A stretch of DNA of 64,000 nucleotides from Desulfolithobacter dissulfuricans (GTDB lineage: Bacteria > Desulfobacterota > Desulfobulbia > Desulfobulbales > Desulfobulbaceae), in contig NZ_AP024233.1 in the NCBI RefSeq assembly GCF_025998535.1, positions 124,001 through 188,000 on the forward strand. The letters run 5' to 3'. Position 1 is the stretch's first letter. Each line of letters starts with the position of its first letter. Of this stretch, positions 36,328 to 44,490 are shown piece by piece. Made by a program: the position numbers and the translations under genes. The notes under the pieces are model-generated. The model searched no databases. It was not told the DNA's origin and was given only the letters and a program-made list of their open reading frames with translations.

Positions 36328-36948
36328 TCAGCCCAGGAGCAGGTTGTTGGCAAAGCGGATGATGGGCATGATGATCCTGGGGATAATCCCGATGTAGAAA
36401 AGAACCAGCAGGAGGATAAAACCAAAGGGCTCCAGCCGGGCATAGCTGCGGGCCAGGTCTTCCGGCAGTACGCCCATGAGAATCTTGGAGCCGTCCAGGG
36501 GCGGGATGGGCAGGCAGTTGAAGACCGCCAGCATGATGTTGATCCAGACCGAGGCTACCAGCATGCCGGCCAGCGGCCGGAGGACAAACATGGGCAGGAT
36601 CGGCATCATGATCAGGATCTTGGCCAGGATGGCGCTGGCCACAGCCAGCAGCAGGTTGGCCCCCGGTCCGGCCAGGGCTACCAGCAGCATGCCTTTGCGC
36701 GGATCCTTGAAATAGGAGGGATTGACCGGTACCGGTTTGGCCCAGCCGATTTTCATGATGATAAAGGCGATGACCCCCAGTGGATCCAGATGTTTGAGCG
36801 GATTGAGGGTCAGTCGACCGGCGTTCCGGGCCGTGGGGTCGCCCAGGTTATAGGCCACGTAGCCGTGCGCCAGCTCATGGAAAGTGAGGGCGAAAAGAAA
36901 GGGCGGCGCCAGGATGATAAGTTGTTGAATGGTATGGTTGATGTCCAT
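36328..36948 (-). CDS. Site-2 protease family (M50) membrane metalloprotease
   Basis: The protein has 206 residues and about six hydrophobic segments. The zinc site is H24-E-L-A-H28 in FHELAHGY. The third ligand is the Asp in NCLPIPPLDGSKI, the variant of the NPxDG motif in the short rhomboid-sized branch of M50 (SpoIVFB/YwhC-like). These proteases cut substrates within the membrane; the substrate here is unknown. It is the last gene of a minus-strand group that includes the tRNA nucleotidyltransferase. Confidence 0.92.
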   Translation of the reverse strand: MDINHTIQQLIILAPPFLFALTFHELAHGYVAYNLGDPTARNAGRLTLNPLKHLDPLGVIAFIIMKIGWAKPVPVNPSYFKDPRKGMLLVALAGPGANLLLAVASAILAKILIMMPILPMFVLRPLAGMLVASVWINIMLAVFNCLPIPPLDGSKILMGVLPEDLARSYARLEPFGFILLLVLFYIGIIPRIIMPIIRFANNLLLG

Positions 36949-37120
36949 GCTGTCCTAATGTAGTGGAATAATAAAAAATAAAAGCGTTCATGTCGCCGGG
37001 CCCGTCCGGACCCGGAGCGGTGGCTCCCATGGCGTTGCCGTCTTGGCCAGGATCGTCTCCGCACACTTTCCAAAACAGGTAACCATTTTCAGGCGAAATG
37101 CAGCCTGCCGGAAGAGGAAA

Positions 37121-39841
37121 TCAGGCCTGGTTCATGTCATCTTCCTGTTCTTCCGTGTCGGTTTTTCGCGCCTTGTCGCCATATTTTTCCAGGATGAACT
37201 CCCTGGCTGTCTTCTTGTCGGTTATCTCACCGTTGAGTTGGGTCTCGATCAGGTGGTTGAGCATGGTCCGGTACAGGGGGCCGGGGGTAAAGCCCATCTC
37301 CTGCAGGTCGTGGCCGCTCAGGAGCGGTTGGACCTTGCGCAGCTCGGTGACGAACCGGGACACGGCCTGCTGGATATGTTTTTTCCGGGCAATGGCCATC
37401 AGGTAGAGTAATCCTTCGTTGTCCAGGTCCTGGAGCAGCCAGTAGATTTCGCTGGGCTTCATGTGCGGCCGATGGAGCATGTCCCGGGCGATGCGGTCAG
37501 CCGCCGCCTTTTGCCGGACCAGGGTCTTCTCCAGTTTTTCCGGCAGTTCGAACCGTTTGCAGAAATTGATCAGTTCCCGGATCCGCGAACGGCTGTAGAT
37601 GGCCAGCAGGTAAACGATCCATGGTTCACATTTTTCCTTGAGATAGAGCAGTTTGAACCAGGAGATGGCCCGTCCGGCCTGGGTGAGGACGTGGACAAAG
37701 CGGCGGTCAATCTTGAGGTTGGGGCGCAGATCCGGCCACAGGAACTGGAACAGGTCGAACTGGGCCATGCGCCGCAGGGCCGGGATCGGGTTGTCCTCGG
37801 AGAGAATCTGTTTGAGCTCACCCAGGAACCGGGGGCCGGAAAACCGGTCAAAAAGGTTCATCTTTACTGCGTTGCGGATCAGCTTCTCCGTGTGCCGGGT
37901 GATATGGAAGTCGAGCCGCTGTTCGATGCGGATGGCCCGGAAGATCCGGGTGGGGTCTTCGACAAAGCTCAGGTTGTGCAGGACCTGGATACGGCGTTCC
38001 CGGAGGTCGTTCTGGGAGCTGAAGAAGTCGATCAGGGTGCCGAAATGCTGCGGATTGAGATGGATGGCCATGGCGTTGATAGTGAAATCCCGGCGAAAGA
38101 GATCAAGCTTGATGGAGCTCAGCTCCACGGTGGGCATGGCGGCCGGATACTCGTAGTACTCCAGCCGGGCCGTTGCCACGTCCAGTCGCTGGCCGTCCGG
38201 GAGAATAACCGTGGCGGTGGCGAATTTTTCATGGGTTCGGACAGAGCCGTCGAGGCGTCTGGCCAGTTCTTTGGCAAAGCGGATTCCGTTGCCTTCGATG
38301 ACGATATCAATGTCGAGGTTTTTCGTCTGCAGAAGCAGGTCACGGACAAAGCCGCCCACTACATAGGCATTGTAGCCCAGGTCCTCGGCCACGGTGCCGA
38401 TCTTCTGCAACAGTACCATGATGTCCCGGCCCAGGTTTTCCGCCATCAGGTTGCTCAGGTTGCGGGTTCTGGCCACCGAGGGATGTTCGTCTTCCTGGAG
38501 CAGACCTTTGGGCAGGTGGGACGGGTCCCCGACCAGCAGGTTGAGGAGGTCGGTACGGGTGATCACTCCCTTGACCCGTTCGTCCTCCACCACCGGAATC
38601 AACCGCTGCCGGTATTCGATGATCAGCTCCTGGATGTCGGCTAGGGTGGCGTCGGGCGGCAGGGTGGCGATTTCCGTGGTCATGTATTCGCTCACCGGCA
38701 GGTGGCCAAGCTTGTGAAAGATCGCCTTTTCCACCACCCGCCGGGATATGAGGCCCAGTACCCCGGTGGGCTCGGTGGTTTTGTCCGGGCCTGCGGCCTT
38801 TTCCACCACCGGCAGGACCGTGATATTGTAGCGGGTCAGGAGCTGATTGGCCTCCTCGATGCAGACATCCGGGGTCACGGCGATCACCGGTGAGGACATG
38901 AGTTCGCCGGCCATGGCCCGGGGACGTACGTAGCGGTGCAGCAAATGGACAAGTTTGTCTTCTGCTTCAAAAAGCGTCATGTCCCTGATGGTGGCCGAGG
39001 CGGCCGAGGCATGGCCGCCGCCGCCAAAATCCCGGGCGATGAATCCCACATTGACCTCTGGAATCCGACTGCGGGCAATGAGATAGAGCCTCTCTCCCAT
39101 CTGGAGCAGGGCAAAGAGGGCATCCAGGTTTTCCATGACCATAAGGCGTCGGACAATGACAGCGAAGTTGTCCACATATTCGGGCAGGGTCAGCTTGGAG
39201 ACCGCGATCTCCACCGAGCCTATGGTGTAAGTCGTGGTGTTTTTGATCAGATCGCCCAGCAGTCCCACCTGGTCCGAGGAGAGGTCGACAGAAAGAAACT
39301 GGGTGACGATATCCAGATTGGCACCCTGCTCAAGCAGCCAGGCAGCAGCTTCCAGGTCGGCGGGGGTGGTGGTGGAGTGCAGGAACGAGCCGGTGTCTTC
39401 GTAGATCCCCAATGCCATCAGGGTGGCTTCCTCCGCAGAGACCTCTATCTTCCGCTCACGAAAGATCCGGGTGAAGATAGTGGTGGTTGAGCCAAGCGGC
39501 TCGACGATTTCCAGGGTTGCCCCCAGGTCCGAGGGCGAGTCGGGATGGTGGTCGTAGAGGTGCAGTTCCAGGCCATGATTGGTCAGGCAGCGGGCCAGGG
39601 GGCCGATACGCCGGGCCTGCCGGGTGTCCACCACGATGAGGCGTCTGATCTTCTCCGGCTCAATATGCTTGAGTTTTTTGAAGTCATAGAGATTGCGCAT
39701 CTCCTGGGCCAGATAAAGCCGCACGTTTTTTTCCTGCGATCCGGCAAAGACCAGTTCAGCCTCGGGATAGAGTTTTCTGGCGGCAATCATGGAGGCCAGG
39801 CCGTCGAAATCAGCATTGAGGTGGGTGGTGATCACTTCCAT
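37121..39841 (-). CDS. tRNA nucleotidyltransferase with DHH/DHHA1 and tandem CBS domains
   Basis: The protein has 906 residues in one frame. Residues 1-310 are a DHH-type phosphoesterase (NADFDGLAS, VVDTR, YDHHPDSPSD, GGGGHASAA). Residues about 315-450 are two CBS domains (MSSPVIAVTPDVCIEEA, MTTEIATLPPDATLADI). Residues about 480-900 are a class II CCA/poly(A) polymerase head and body (YVVGGFVRDLLLQTKNLDIDIVIEG, RRDFTINAMAI, EDPTRIFRAIR). This fusion is known in deep-branching bacteria and Desulfobacterota, where one such enzyme may add A or CC to tRNA 3' ends. The DHH part could trim RNA and CBS could sense adenylates; both are inference. Confidence 0.92.
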   Translation of the reverse strand: MEVITTHLNADFDGLASMIAARKLYPEAELVFAGSQEKNVRLYLAQEMRNLYDFKKLKHIEPEKIRRLIVVDTRQARRIGPLARCLTNHGLELHLYDHHPDSPSDLGATLEIVEPLGSTTTIFTRIFRERKIEVSAEEATLMALGIYEDTGSFLHSTTTPADLEAAAWLLEQGANLDIVTQFLSVDLSSDQVGLLGDLIKNTTTYTIGSVEIAVSKLTLPEYVDNFAVIVRRLMVMENLDALFALLQMGERLYLIARSRIPEVNVGFIARDFGGGGHASAASATIRDMTLFEAEDKLVHLLHRYVRPRAMAGELMSSPVIAVTPDVCIEEANQLLTRYNITVLPVVEKAAGPDKTTEPTGVLGLISRRVVEKAIFHKLGHLPVSEYMTTEIATLPPDATLADIQELIIEYRQRLIPVVEDERVKGVITRTDLLNLLVGDPSHLPKGLLQEDEHPSVARTRNLSNLMAENLGRDIMVLLQKIGTVAEDLGYNAYVVGGFVRDLLLQTKNLDIDIVIEGNGIRFAKELARRLDGSVRTHEKFATATVILPDGQRLDVATARLEYYEYPAAMPTVELSSIKLDLFRRDFTINAMAIHLNPQHFGTLIDFFSSQNDLRERRIQVLHNLSFVEDPTRIFRAIRIEQRLDFHITRHTEKLIRNAVKMNLFDRFSGPRFLGELKQILSEDNPIPALRRMAQFDLFQFLWPDLRPNLKIDRRFVHVLTQAGRAISWFKLLYLKEKCEPWIVYLLAIYSRSRIRELINFCKRFELPEKLEKTLVRQKAAADRIARDMLHRPHMKPSEIYWLLQDLDNEGLLYLMAIARKKHIQQAVSRFVTELRKVQPLLSGHDLQEMGFTPGPLYRTMLNHLIETQLNGEITDKKTAREFILEKYGDKARKTDTEEQEDDMNQA

Positions 39842-39890
39842 GATGGGGCGCGCCCTCCCTGTATGGGCCTTGGAATCGGCTCGGAGTTGT

Positions 39891-40523
39891 TCATTTGGAG
39901 GCTTGCTCCTCCCTGGTCTGGACCCTGATCAGGGGGATCTGCTGCCTGGCCAGGTCGCCCCGGGTGATGGAGTTACCGTCCAGGATACGTTGCCTGATCA
40001 TGGCTTCCAGTTGTTCTCCCTGCCTGTCCAGGAAACCCTGAAGGGCGGGTTTGCGCAGGATGACCCCGCGGGACAGCAGTGTCTCGCCGCGTTCCCGGGC
40101 GATGTGATTGAATAGCTTGACCGTGCATCTGCCTCGATTTTCGGGTCGGATCTCCGGGGTGGAAATTGGAGGTTCCGGCTGGCTTCGGAGGGTGCGGTGG
40201 CGGCCGCCCCGGCGGAAAATTGCCCCGGCCAGACCAGGCATGGCGGCAGACAGAGCCAGGATTGCTCCGTCCGGGAGCTCCAGGTCAACGCTGTCGGCCG
40301 GGATGGAGTTGAGGAAGATTGTCTGAATCCGCTCCTGCAGGTAGCTGTCGGTGAAGTTCGGCAGGGTGCGGAGGAGTTGGCGGATGGTCTGGCCGGGTTT
40401 GAGTTTCACAATAAAGCCACTCTGGAGCATGGAGGTGAACCGGATTGTTGTCCCGGGCTCAATCACGAGTTCCAGGGTCGGGATCTGCTCAGGGGTGCAT
40501 GAGGGGGGCTGGCAGGTAACCAT
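39891..40523 (-). CDS. Protein of unknown function
   Basis: The start is the ATG at 40523 with GGAGAGA upstream; the frame is open from 40547. The protein has 210 residues, soluble, with no signal peptide. It has two parts: an N-terminal domain of mixed character (PTLELVIEPGTTIRFTSM, LRTLPNFTDSYLQERIQTIFLN, DLELPDGAILALSAAMPGLAGA), an Arg/Pro linker, and a helical basic C-terminal part (EAMIRQRILDGNSITRGDLARQQ). I do not recognise the family. It lies between the AEC permease gene (20 bases upstream) and the tRNA nucleotidyltransferase gene (49 bases downstream), in the same direction. Confidence 0.65.
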   Translation of the reverse strand: MVTCQPPSCTPEQIPTLELVIEPGTTIRFTSMLQSGFIVKLKPGQTIRQLLRTLPNFTDSYLQERIQTIFLNSIPADSVDLELPDGAILALSAAMPGLAGAIFRRGGRHRTLRSQPEPPISTPEIRPENRGRCTVKLFNHIARERGETLLSRGVILRKPALQGFLDRQGEQLEAMIRQRILDGNSITRGDLARQQIPLIRVQTREEQASK

Positions 40524-40543
40524 AGTTCTCTCCAGGCGCGGTT

Positions 40544-41443
40544 TCAACCGCTCCAGCTGTAGATAAGAGGCAGGGTGCCAAAGGCGATCAGGATTCCCAG
40601 GCCAACCATGGCCGAGGTCAGCCGCGGCTTGAGCCCGGCAATGGAGGCCATGGCTCCGGCCGTGACCATGGGCGGCATACCGGTTTCAAAGATGGCCACC
40701 CGCACCGCGGTACCGCTCAGGCCAAGGAGCCGGCACAGGTAGAGAAAAAGCAGCGGCACCACCAGCAGCCGCAGCAGCAATCCGGCGCCAAAGGGGATCA
40801 GTTCCCGGCGGGGCAGGAGGATCTGGACCTGGAAACCGATGGCCACGAGCACCACAGGAACCAGGGAGGAGGCCGTGGTTTCCAGCAGTCTGTCTACCCA
40901 GCCCGGTACGGCGCCCACGGGCAGGAAAAGGGCCACCATCAGGGCCATGAAAGGTGGAAAGAGGAGGATCTTTTTCAGGACCGACGCCAGGGTCTGTTTT
41001 TCGCCAGTGCCGTACAGGGCCAGGATGACCGTACCATAAGTTGACAGAGCCAGAAAGGAGCCGAACTGATCGTAGAGCAGGGCGTAGCGCACCGCGCCGC
41101 CGCCGAAGTACTGTTCCACCATGGGGATGCCAAGAAAGGAGGTATTGCCCAGCGGCACCATGAGCAGCAGGGCACCGGTGGTTTCCCGGTCCCAGTGCAG
41201 GAGCTTTGCCAGGGCGTATACCAGGCCCGCCGAGCAGAATACCACCAGCCAGGGCATGAGAACCGGGACCAGAACCGAGGTGGAAAAATCAAGCCCGGGG
41301 ACCCGGTCGAGGATCAGTGCCGGCAGGGCGAGATAGATAACGTACAGGTTGAGACTCCTGTCCGTATCAGCAGGGAAGACCGCAAGCCAGCGGCAGCCTT
41401 GGCCGGCCAGCAGGAGGATGAGAAAGGGCAATGTCTGTTCCAT
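40544..41443 (-). CDS. AEC-family (auxin efflux carrier type) permease
   Basis: The protein has 299 residues, mostly hydrophobic, with about 8-10 membrane helices in the inverted-repeat arrangement of the AEC/Mem_trans family. Conserved features: LNLYVIYLALPALIL near the N-terminus, PLGNTSFLGIPMVEQYFG in the first crossover and ETGMPPMVTAGAMASIAGL in the second. Bacterial members move malate, malonate or other small organic anions; the substrate cannot be read here. It is first in the minus-strand group going towards the tRNA nucleotidyltransferase. Confidence 0.88.
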   Translation of the reverse strand: MEQTLPFLILLLAGQGCRWLAVFPADTDRSLNLYVIYLALPALILDRVPGLDFSTSVLVPVLMPWLVVFCSAGLVYALAKLLHWDRETTGALLLMVPLGNTSFLGIPMVEQYFGGGAVRYALLYDQFGSFLALSTYGTVILALYGTGEKQTLASVLKKILLFPPFMALMVALFLPVGAVPGWVDRLLETTASSLVPVVLVAIGFQVQILLPRRELIPFGAGLLLRLLVVPLLFLYLCRLLGLSGTAVRVAIFETGMPPMVTAGAMASIAGLKPRLTSAMVGLGILIAFGTLPLIYSWSG

Positions 41444-41622
41444 GGTAATCAGGGTATTGTGTCACAGGTTCTCTATCCATGTGGTTCATGTTTATCAAAT
41501 CTTACCTGCAGGGTATCCGTGCGGTCCCCGGGTGGCAAGTTGAAATTTTCCTGCGGGTACAATCGGTCCGGAAGGCCGCCATAGGGAGGTGGATCCACCT
41601 CTGGAGAGGCATTTAAATATGC

Positions 41623-41651
41623 TTGACAAAAATGCCGGTGGTTTATATAGT
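41623..41651 (+). promoter_or_regulatory. Sigma-70 promoter of tRNA-Gly
   Basis: A consensus -35 box TTGACA (41623-41628), a 17-base spacer and a -10 box TATAGT (41646-41651) lie 22 bases before the mature tRNA. It is one of the clearest promoters in the window. Confidence 0.85.
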
Positions 41652-41673
41652 TATCTGCTCTAAGGATTGATGG

Positions 41674-41749
41674 GCGGGTGTAGCTCAGTTGGCAGAGCAC
41701 AAGCTTCCCAAGCTTGGGGTCGCGGGTTCGAGCCCCGTTGCCCGCTCCA
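41674..41749 (+). tRNA. tRNA-Gly (anticodon CCC)
   Basis: A 76-base cloverleaf: acceptor GCGGGTG/TGCCCGC (two G-T pairs), D arm GCTC..GAGC, anticodon stem CAAGC/GCTTG with loop TTCCCAA, so the anticodon is CCC. The T arm is GCGGGTTCGAGCCCCGT and CCA is encoded. Confidence 0.93.
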
Positions 41750-41838
41750 ACGCAAAGCGCGTCGATCCGCTGGTTCGCATGATTTCAGATGTGCGGGTTG
41801 GCAGGTGTCATACGCCGGTACTGTGTCGGTGTTTTGAA

Positions 41839-41861
41839 AGTGGGCTCTGCCCGCTTTTTTT
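41839..41861 (+). terminator. Rho-independent terminator after tRNA-Gly
   Basis: The 7-bp stem AGTGGGC-TCT-GCCCGCT (one G-T pair) is followed by TTTTTT. It separates tRNA-Gly from the rimP operon. Confidence 0.75.
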
Positions 41862-41959
41862 ATTGCTTTTTGCCGGGACCTGCACTTCTGCTGAAACGGA
41901 GGGGGCGGGGTCGAATGGATATATGGTCCGGGTTCCGTGGTGGCCTGGGAAAGATGTGA

Positions 41960-42430
41960 GTGGTCGAGATGGAGTCTGAAAATAATCCGATAATACAGGC
42001 TATTGAAGCCTATGCAACGCCCCTGCTCCGCGACATGGGCCTGGAGCTTGTGGAGGTGCAGTATCGCCGTGAAGGACATGGCTGGGTTGTGCGGCTCTTT
42101 ATCGACCGGGAAGGCGGAGTCACCATTGATGACTGTGCCTCGGTAAGCCGACAGTTGAGCGCCTGGCTCGATGTGGAAGATCTGATCAGCCACGCCTACA
42201 ATCTGGAAGTTTCGTCGCCCGGTCTGGAACGACCGCTGAAGAAGCGGGAAGACTTTATCCGTTTTGCCGGACGCAAGGCGCGGGTCAAGCTCCAGGAGCC
42301 CCTGGATGGACGGCGGGTCTTCACCGGCATCATCGATCGGGTCGAGGAGGACGGTGTGGTGCTGCTCCTTGATGAGGGGCCTGTTACCCTGGCCTTTGAT
42401 GCCATGGCCCGGGCCCGGCTGTCACTCTGA
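41960..42430 (+). CDS. rimP: Ribosome maturation factor RimP
   Basis: The protein has 156 residues from the GTG at 41960; the ATG at 41969 is an alternative. Family landmarks: LELVEVQYRREGHGWVVRLFIDREGGVTIDDC, the SR motif VSRQLS, and YNLEVSSPGLERPL. RimP helps assemble the 30S subunit. It is the first gene of the conserved rimP-nusA-ylxR-infB-rbfA-nrnA-truB-rpsO-pnp cluster. The gap to nusA is 261 bases and holds a structured repeat, so a second promoter or processing site for nusA may be present. Confidence 0.94.
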   Translation: MVEMESENNPIIQAIEAYATPLLRDMGLELVEVQYRREGHGWVVRLFIDREGGVTIDDCASVSRQLSAWLDVEDLISHAYNLEVSSPGLERPLKKREDFIRFAGRKARVKLQEPLDGRRVFTGIIDRVEEDGVVLLLDEGPVTLAFDAMARARLSL

Positions 42431-42452
42431 CCGGGACCGGGAAACCGAATAA

Positions 42453-42540
42453 CCAGTATGGCTGGACCAGGTAAGCGACCGAAGGGAGACTCCGGGTAAG
42501 CGACCGAAGGGAGACTCCGGGTTTTGGCACTGTTCAGCCG
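42453..42540 (+). repeat. Structured intergenic repeat, copy A (between rimP and nusA), with a tandem 25-bp unit
   Basis: The element reads CCAGTATGGCTGGAC, then the 25-base unit GTAAGCGACCGAAGGGAGAC + TCCGG twice in tandem (42471-42495 and 42496-42520), then GTTTTGGCAC and GTTCAGCC. GGCTGGAC (42460-42467) pairs with GTTCAGCC (42532-42539). The same element, with a single unit, lies between infB and rbfA (47233-47298). Base changes in the arms keep pairing in both copies, which suggests a folded RNA. Confidence 0.85.
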
Positions 42541-42691
42541 CAACTACTTTGATAATCACCTTGGCAACCCCACACCCCGGGGCGATTTTTATATAGATAT
42601 TGCCGGGCGGCCCCAGGCCCGGAACGCCAGAGACGAAAAAGAATGCACGCCGGACAAAACGGCAACCGTGTGAGGTGGAGAAGTAAAGAAA

Positions 42692-44203
42692 ATGTTTACA
42701 GACTTGAAGCGGATAATCGATCAGATCAGCCGGGACAAAGGTATTGACCGGACACTGTTGGTAGAAGCCATTGAGGAGGCCGTGCGTTCTGCTGTCAGGA
42801 AGAAATACGGAAGCCGCCGGGATATCGAGGTTCAGTTCAACGAGGAACTGGGCGAGGTGGAGGTTTTTCAGTTCCGCACCGTTGTCGAAGAGGTGGAGGA
42901 CGAGGAAACCGAGATCTCTCTTGAAGAGGCCCGGGTCCTGGATCCTGAGGTCGAGCTTGGCGATGATCTGGGTGAAAAGCTGGAAAATATTGCCGATCTT
43001 GGCCGGATCGCGGCCCAGTCGGCCAAGCAGGTCATCATCCATCGGATGCGCGACGCCGAGCGGGAGGTCATCTACGAGATGTTCCGCGACCGGCAGGGTA
43101 CCATTGTCAACGGTATTGTCCAGCGATTCGAGCGGGGCAACATGATCGTCAACCTGGGCCGGACCGATGCGGTTCTGCCCCGGGAGGGCCAGATTCCCAA
43201 GCGCTCTTTCAAGCAGGGAGACCGAATCCGGGCCTATCTCCTGGAAGTGCGCCAGGACAGCCGGGATTCCCAGCTCATCCTGAGCCGAACCTGCAACGAA
43301 TTTCTTATCAAACTCTTTGAGATGGAAGTGCCGGAGATTGCCGAGGGAATCGTCAAGATCATGGGTGCCTCCCGTGAGCCCGGTTTCCGGGCCAAAATAG
43401 CGGTCTCCTCTCTGGAGTCGGATGTGGATCCGGTGGGCGCCTGTGTCGGCCTCAAGGGATCCCGGGTCCAGAATGTGGTCCAGGAACTCCAGGGCGAGCG
43501 TATCGATATCGTCCCCTGGAATCCGGATCCGGCCAAGTATGTCTACAACGCCCTGGCCCCGGCCGAGGTTTCCATGGTTATTGTCGATGAGGACGAACAC
43601 CAGCTGCTGGTGGTGGTTCCCGATGATCAGCTGTCGCTGGCCATCGGCCGCCAGGGTCAGAATGTGCGGCTGGCCTCCCGGTTGATCGGCTGGCGGATCG
43701 ACGTCAAGAGCGAGACCCGGTACGCCAACCTGGAGGATAAGGGATACCAGACCCTGATCGCCATTGAAAGCGTGGATGAGAACCTGGCAGACAAGCTCTT
43801 TGCCGCCGGCATCCGCTCGGCCAGAGACCTGGCATCGGCTGACATCGAAGAGCTGATGCAGCTGGCGATGATCGATGAGGAGCGGGCCCTGGAACTCAAG
43901 GACCTGGCCGCTGCCTGGGTGGCTTCGGCTCCCGAGGCCCTGGCCGCCCTGGAGCGTGGTGAGGACGAGGAGGAGTTTGAGGCTGCTCCCGGTAATGTCA
44001 TCGAGGGTGGAGGGGAACCGGAACCGCTCGAACCGCCCGATTCAGAAGGTTTTGAGCAGTCGGGAACCGAGGGGGGCGAGGAGATCGTTGCCGCTGAACC
44101 GGATTCCGCAGAAGCGGTAGTCGAGCACTCGCCATCCGGAGACAGTGCCCAGGCAGAGGAAGGTGCTCTGGATCAGGAAAGCGGGGACAGCACCGACCGG
44201 TGA
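42692..44203 (+). CDS. nusA: Transcription termination/antitermination protein NusA
   Basis: The protein has 503 residues. Order: N-terminal RNA-polymerase-binding domain (1-130), S1 domain (GTIVNGIVQRFERGNMIVNLG), two KH domains (DPVGACVGLKGSRVQNVVQELQGE and DQLSLAIGRQGQNVRLASRL), then one helix-hairpin-type acidic repeat region (LFAAGIRSARDLASADIEEL) and a long acidic tail (about 420-503). NusA binds RNA polymerase and modulates pausing, termination and antitermination. The stop overlaps the ylxR start by 4 bases (GTGA). Confidence 0.96.
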   Translation: MFTDLKRIIDQISRDKGIDRTLLVEAIEEAVRSAVRKKYGSRRDIEVQFNEELGEVEVFQFRTVVEEVEDEETEISLEEARVLDPEVELGDDLGEKLENIADLGRIAAQSAKQVIIHRMRDAEREVIYEMFRDRQGTIVNGIVQRFERGNMIVNLGRTDAVLPREGQIPKRSFKQGDRIRAYLLEVRQDSRDSQLILSRTCNEFLIKLFEMEVPEIAEGIVKIMGASREPGFRAKIAVSSLESDVDPVGACVGLKGSRVQNVVQELQGERIDIVPWNPDPAKYVYNALAPAEVSMVIVDEDEHQLLVVVPDDQLSLAIGRQGQNVRLASRLIGWRIDVKSETRYANLEDKGYQTLIAIESVDENLADKLFAAGIRSARDLASADIEELMQLAMIDEERALELKDLAAAWVASAPEALAALERGEDEEEFEAAPGNVIEGGGEPEPLEPPDSEGFEQSGTEGGEEIVAAEPDSAEAVVEHSPSGDSAQAEEGALDQESGDSTDR

Positions 44204-44490
44204 AACGGGGGCATGTGCCGATCCGTATGTGCCGTGGCTGTGGACGGCGAGCGCCGAAACAGGAACTGGTGCGCTTTATCTGGGATCATGGCGAGATCAG
44301 GGAAGATGCCTCGGGCAACATGCCGGGACGCGGCGTATACTGCTGCGAGAACACAGTGTGCCGTACGCGGCTGTTGAAAAAAAAGAACATGAAAATACTG
44401 AAGCAGGCATTGCGGCTTCAACTTGATAAGGGCATTTTGAGAAAAGAGAGTTCTCGGAAAAGCCAAGAGTTTGACGGGAGTAATAGATGA
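44200..44490 (+). CDS. ylxR: YlxR-family RNA-binding protein (RnpM/DUF448)
   Basis: The protein has 96 residues. The signature is [18 protein letters not shown], then [13 protein letters not shown], the DUF448 pattern. It starts with GTG overlapping the nusA stop and ends overlapping the infB start by 4 bases (ATGA). It is therefore translationally coupled on both sides. In Firmicutes the protein was renamed RnpM as a modulator of RNase P; whether this applies here is not known. Confidence 0.92.
   Translation: MKRGHVPIRMCRGCGRRAPKQELVRFIWDHGEIREDASGNMPGRGVYCCENTVCRTRLLKKKNMKILKQALRLQLDKGILRKESSRKSQEFDGSNR

Noticed and set aside
42471-42520. The tandem 25-base units as a CRISPR array
   Set aside because: The two units are directly adjacent with no spacers and no cas genes are nearby.
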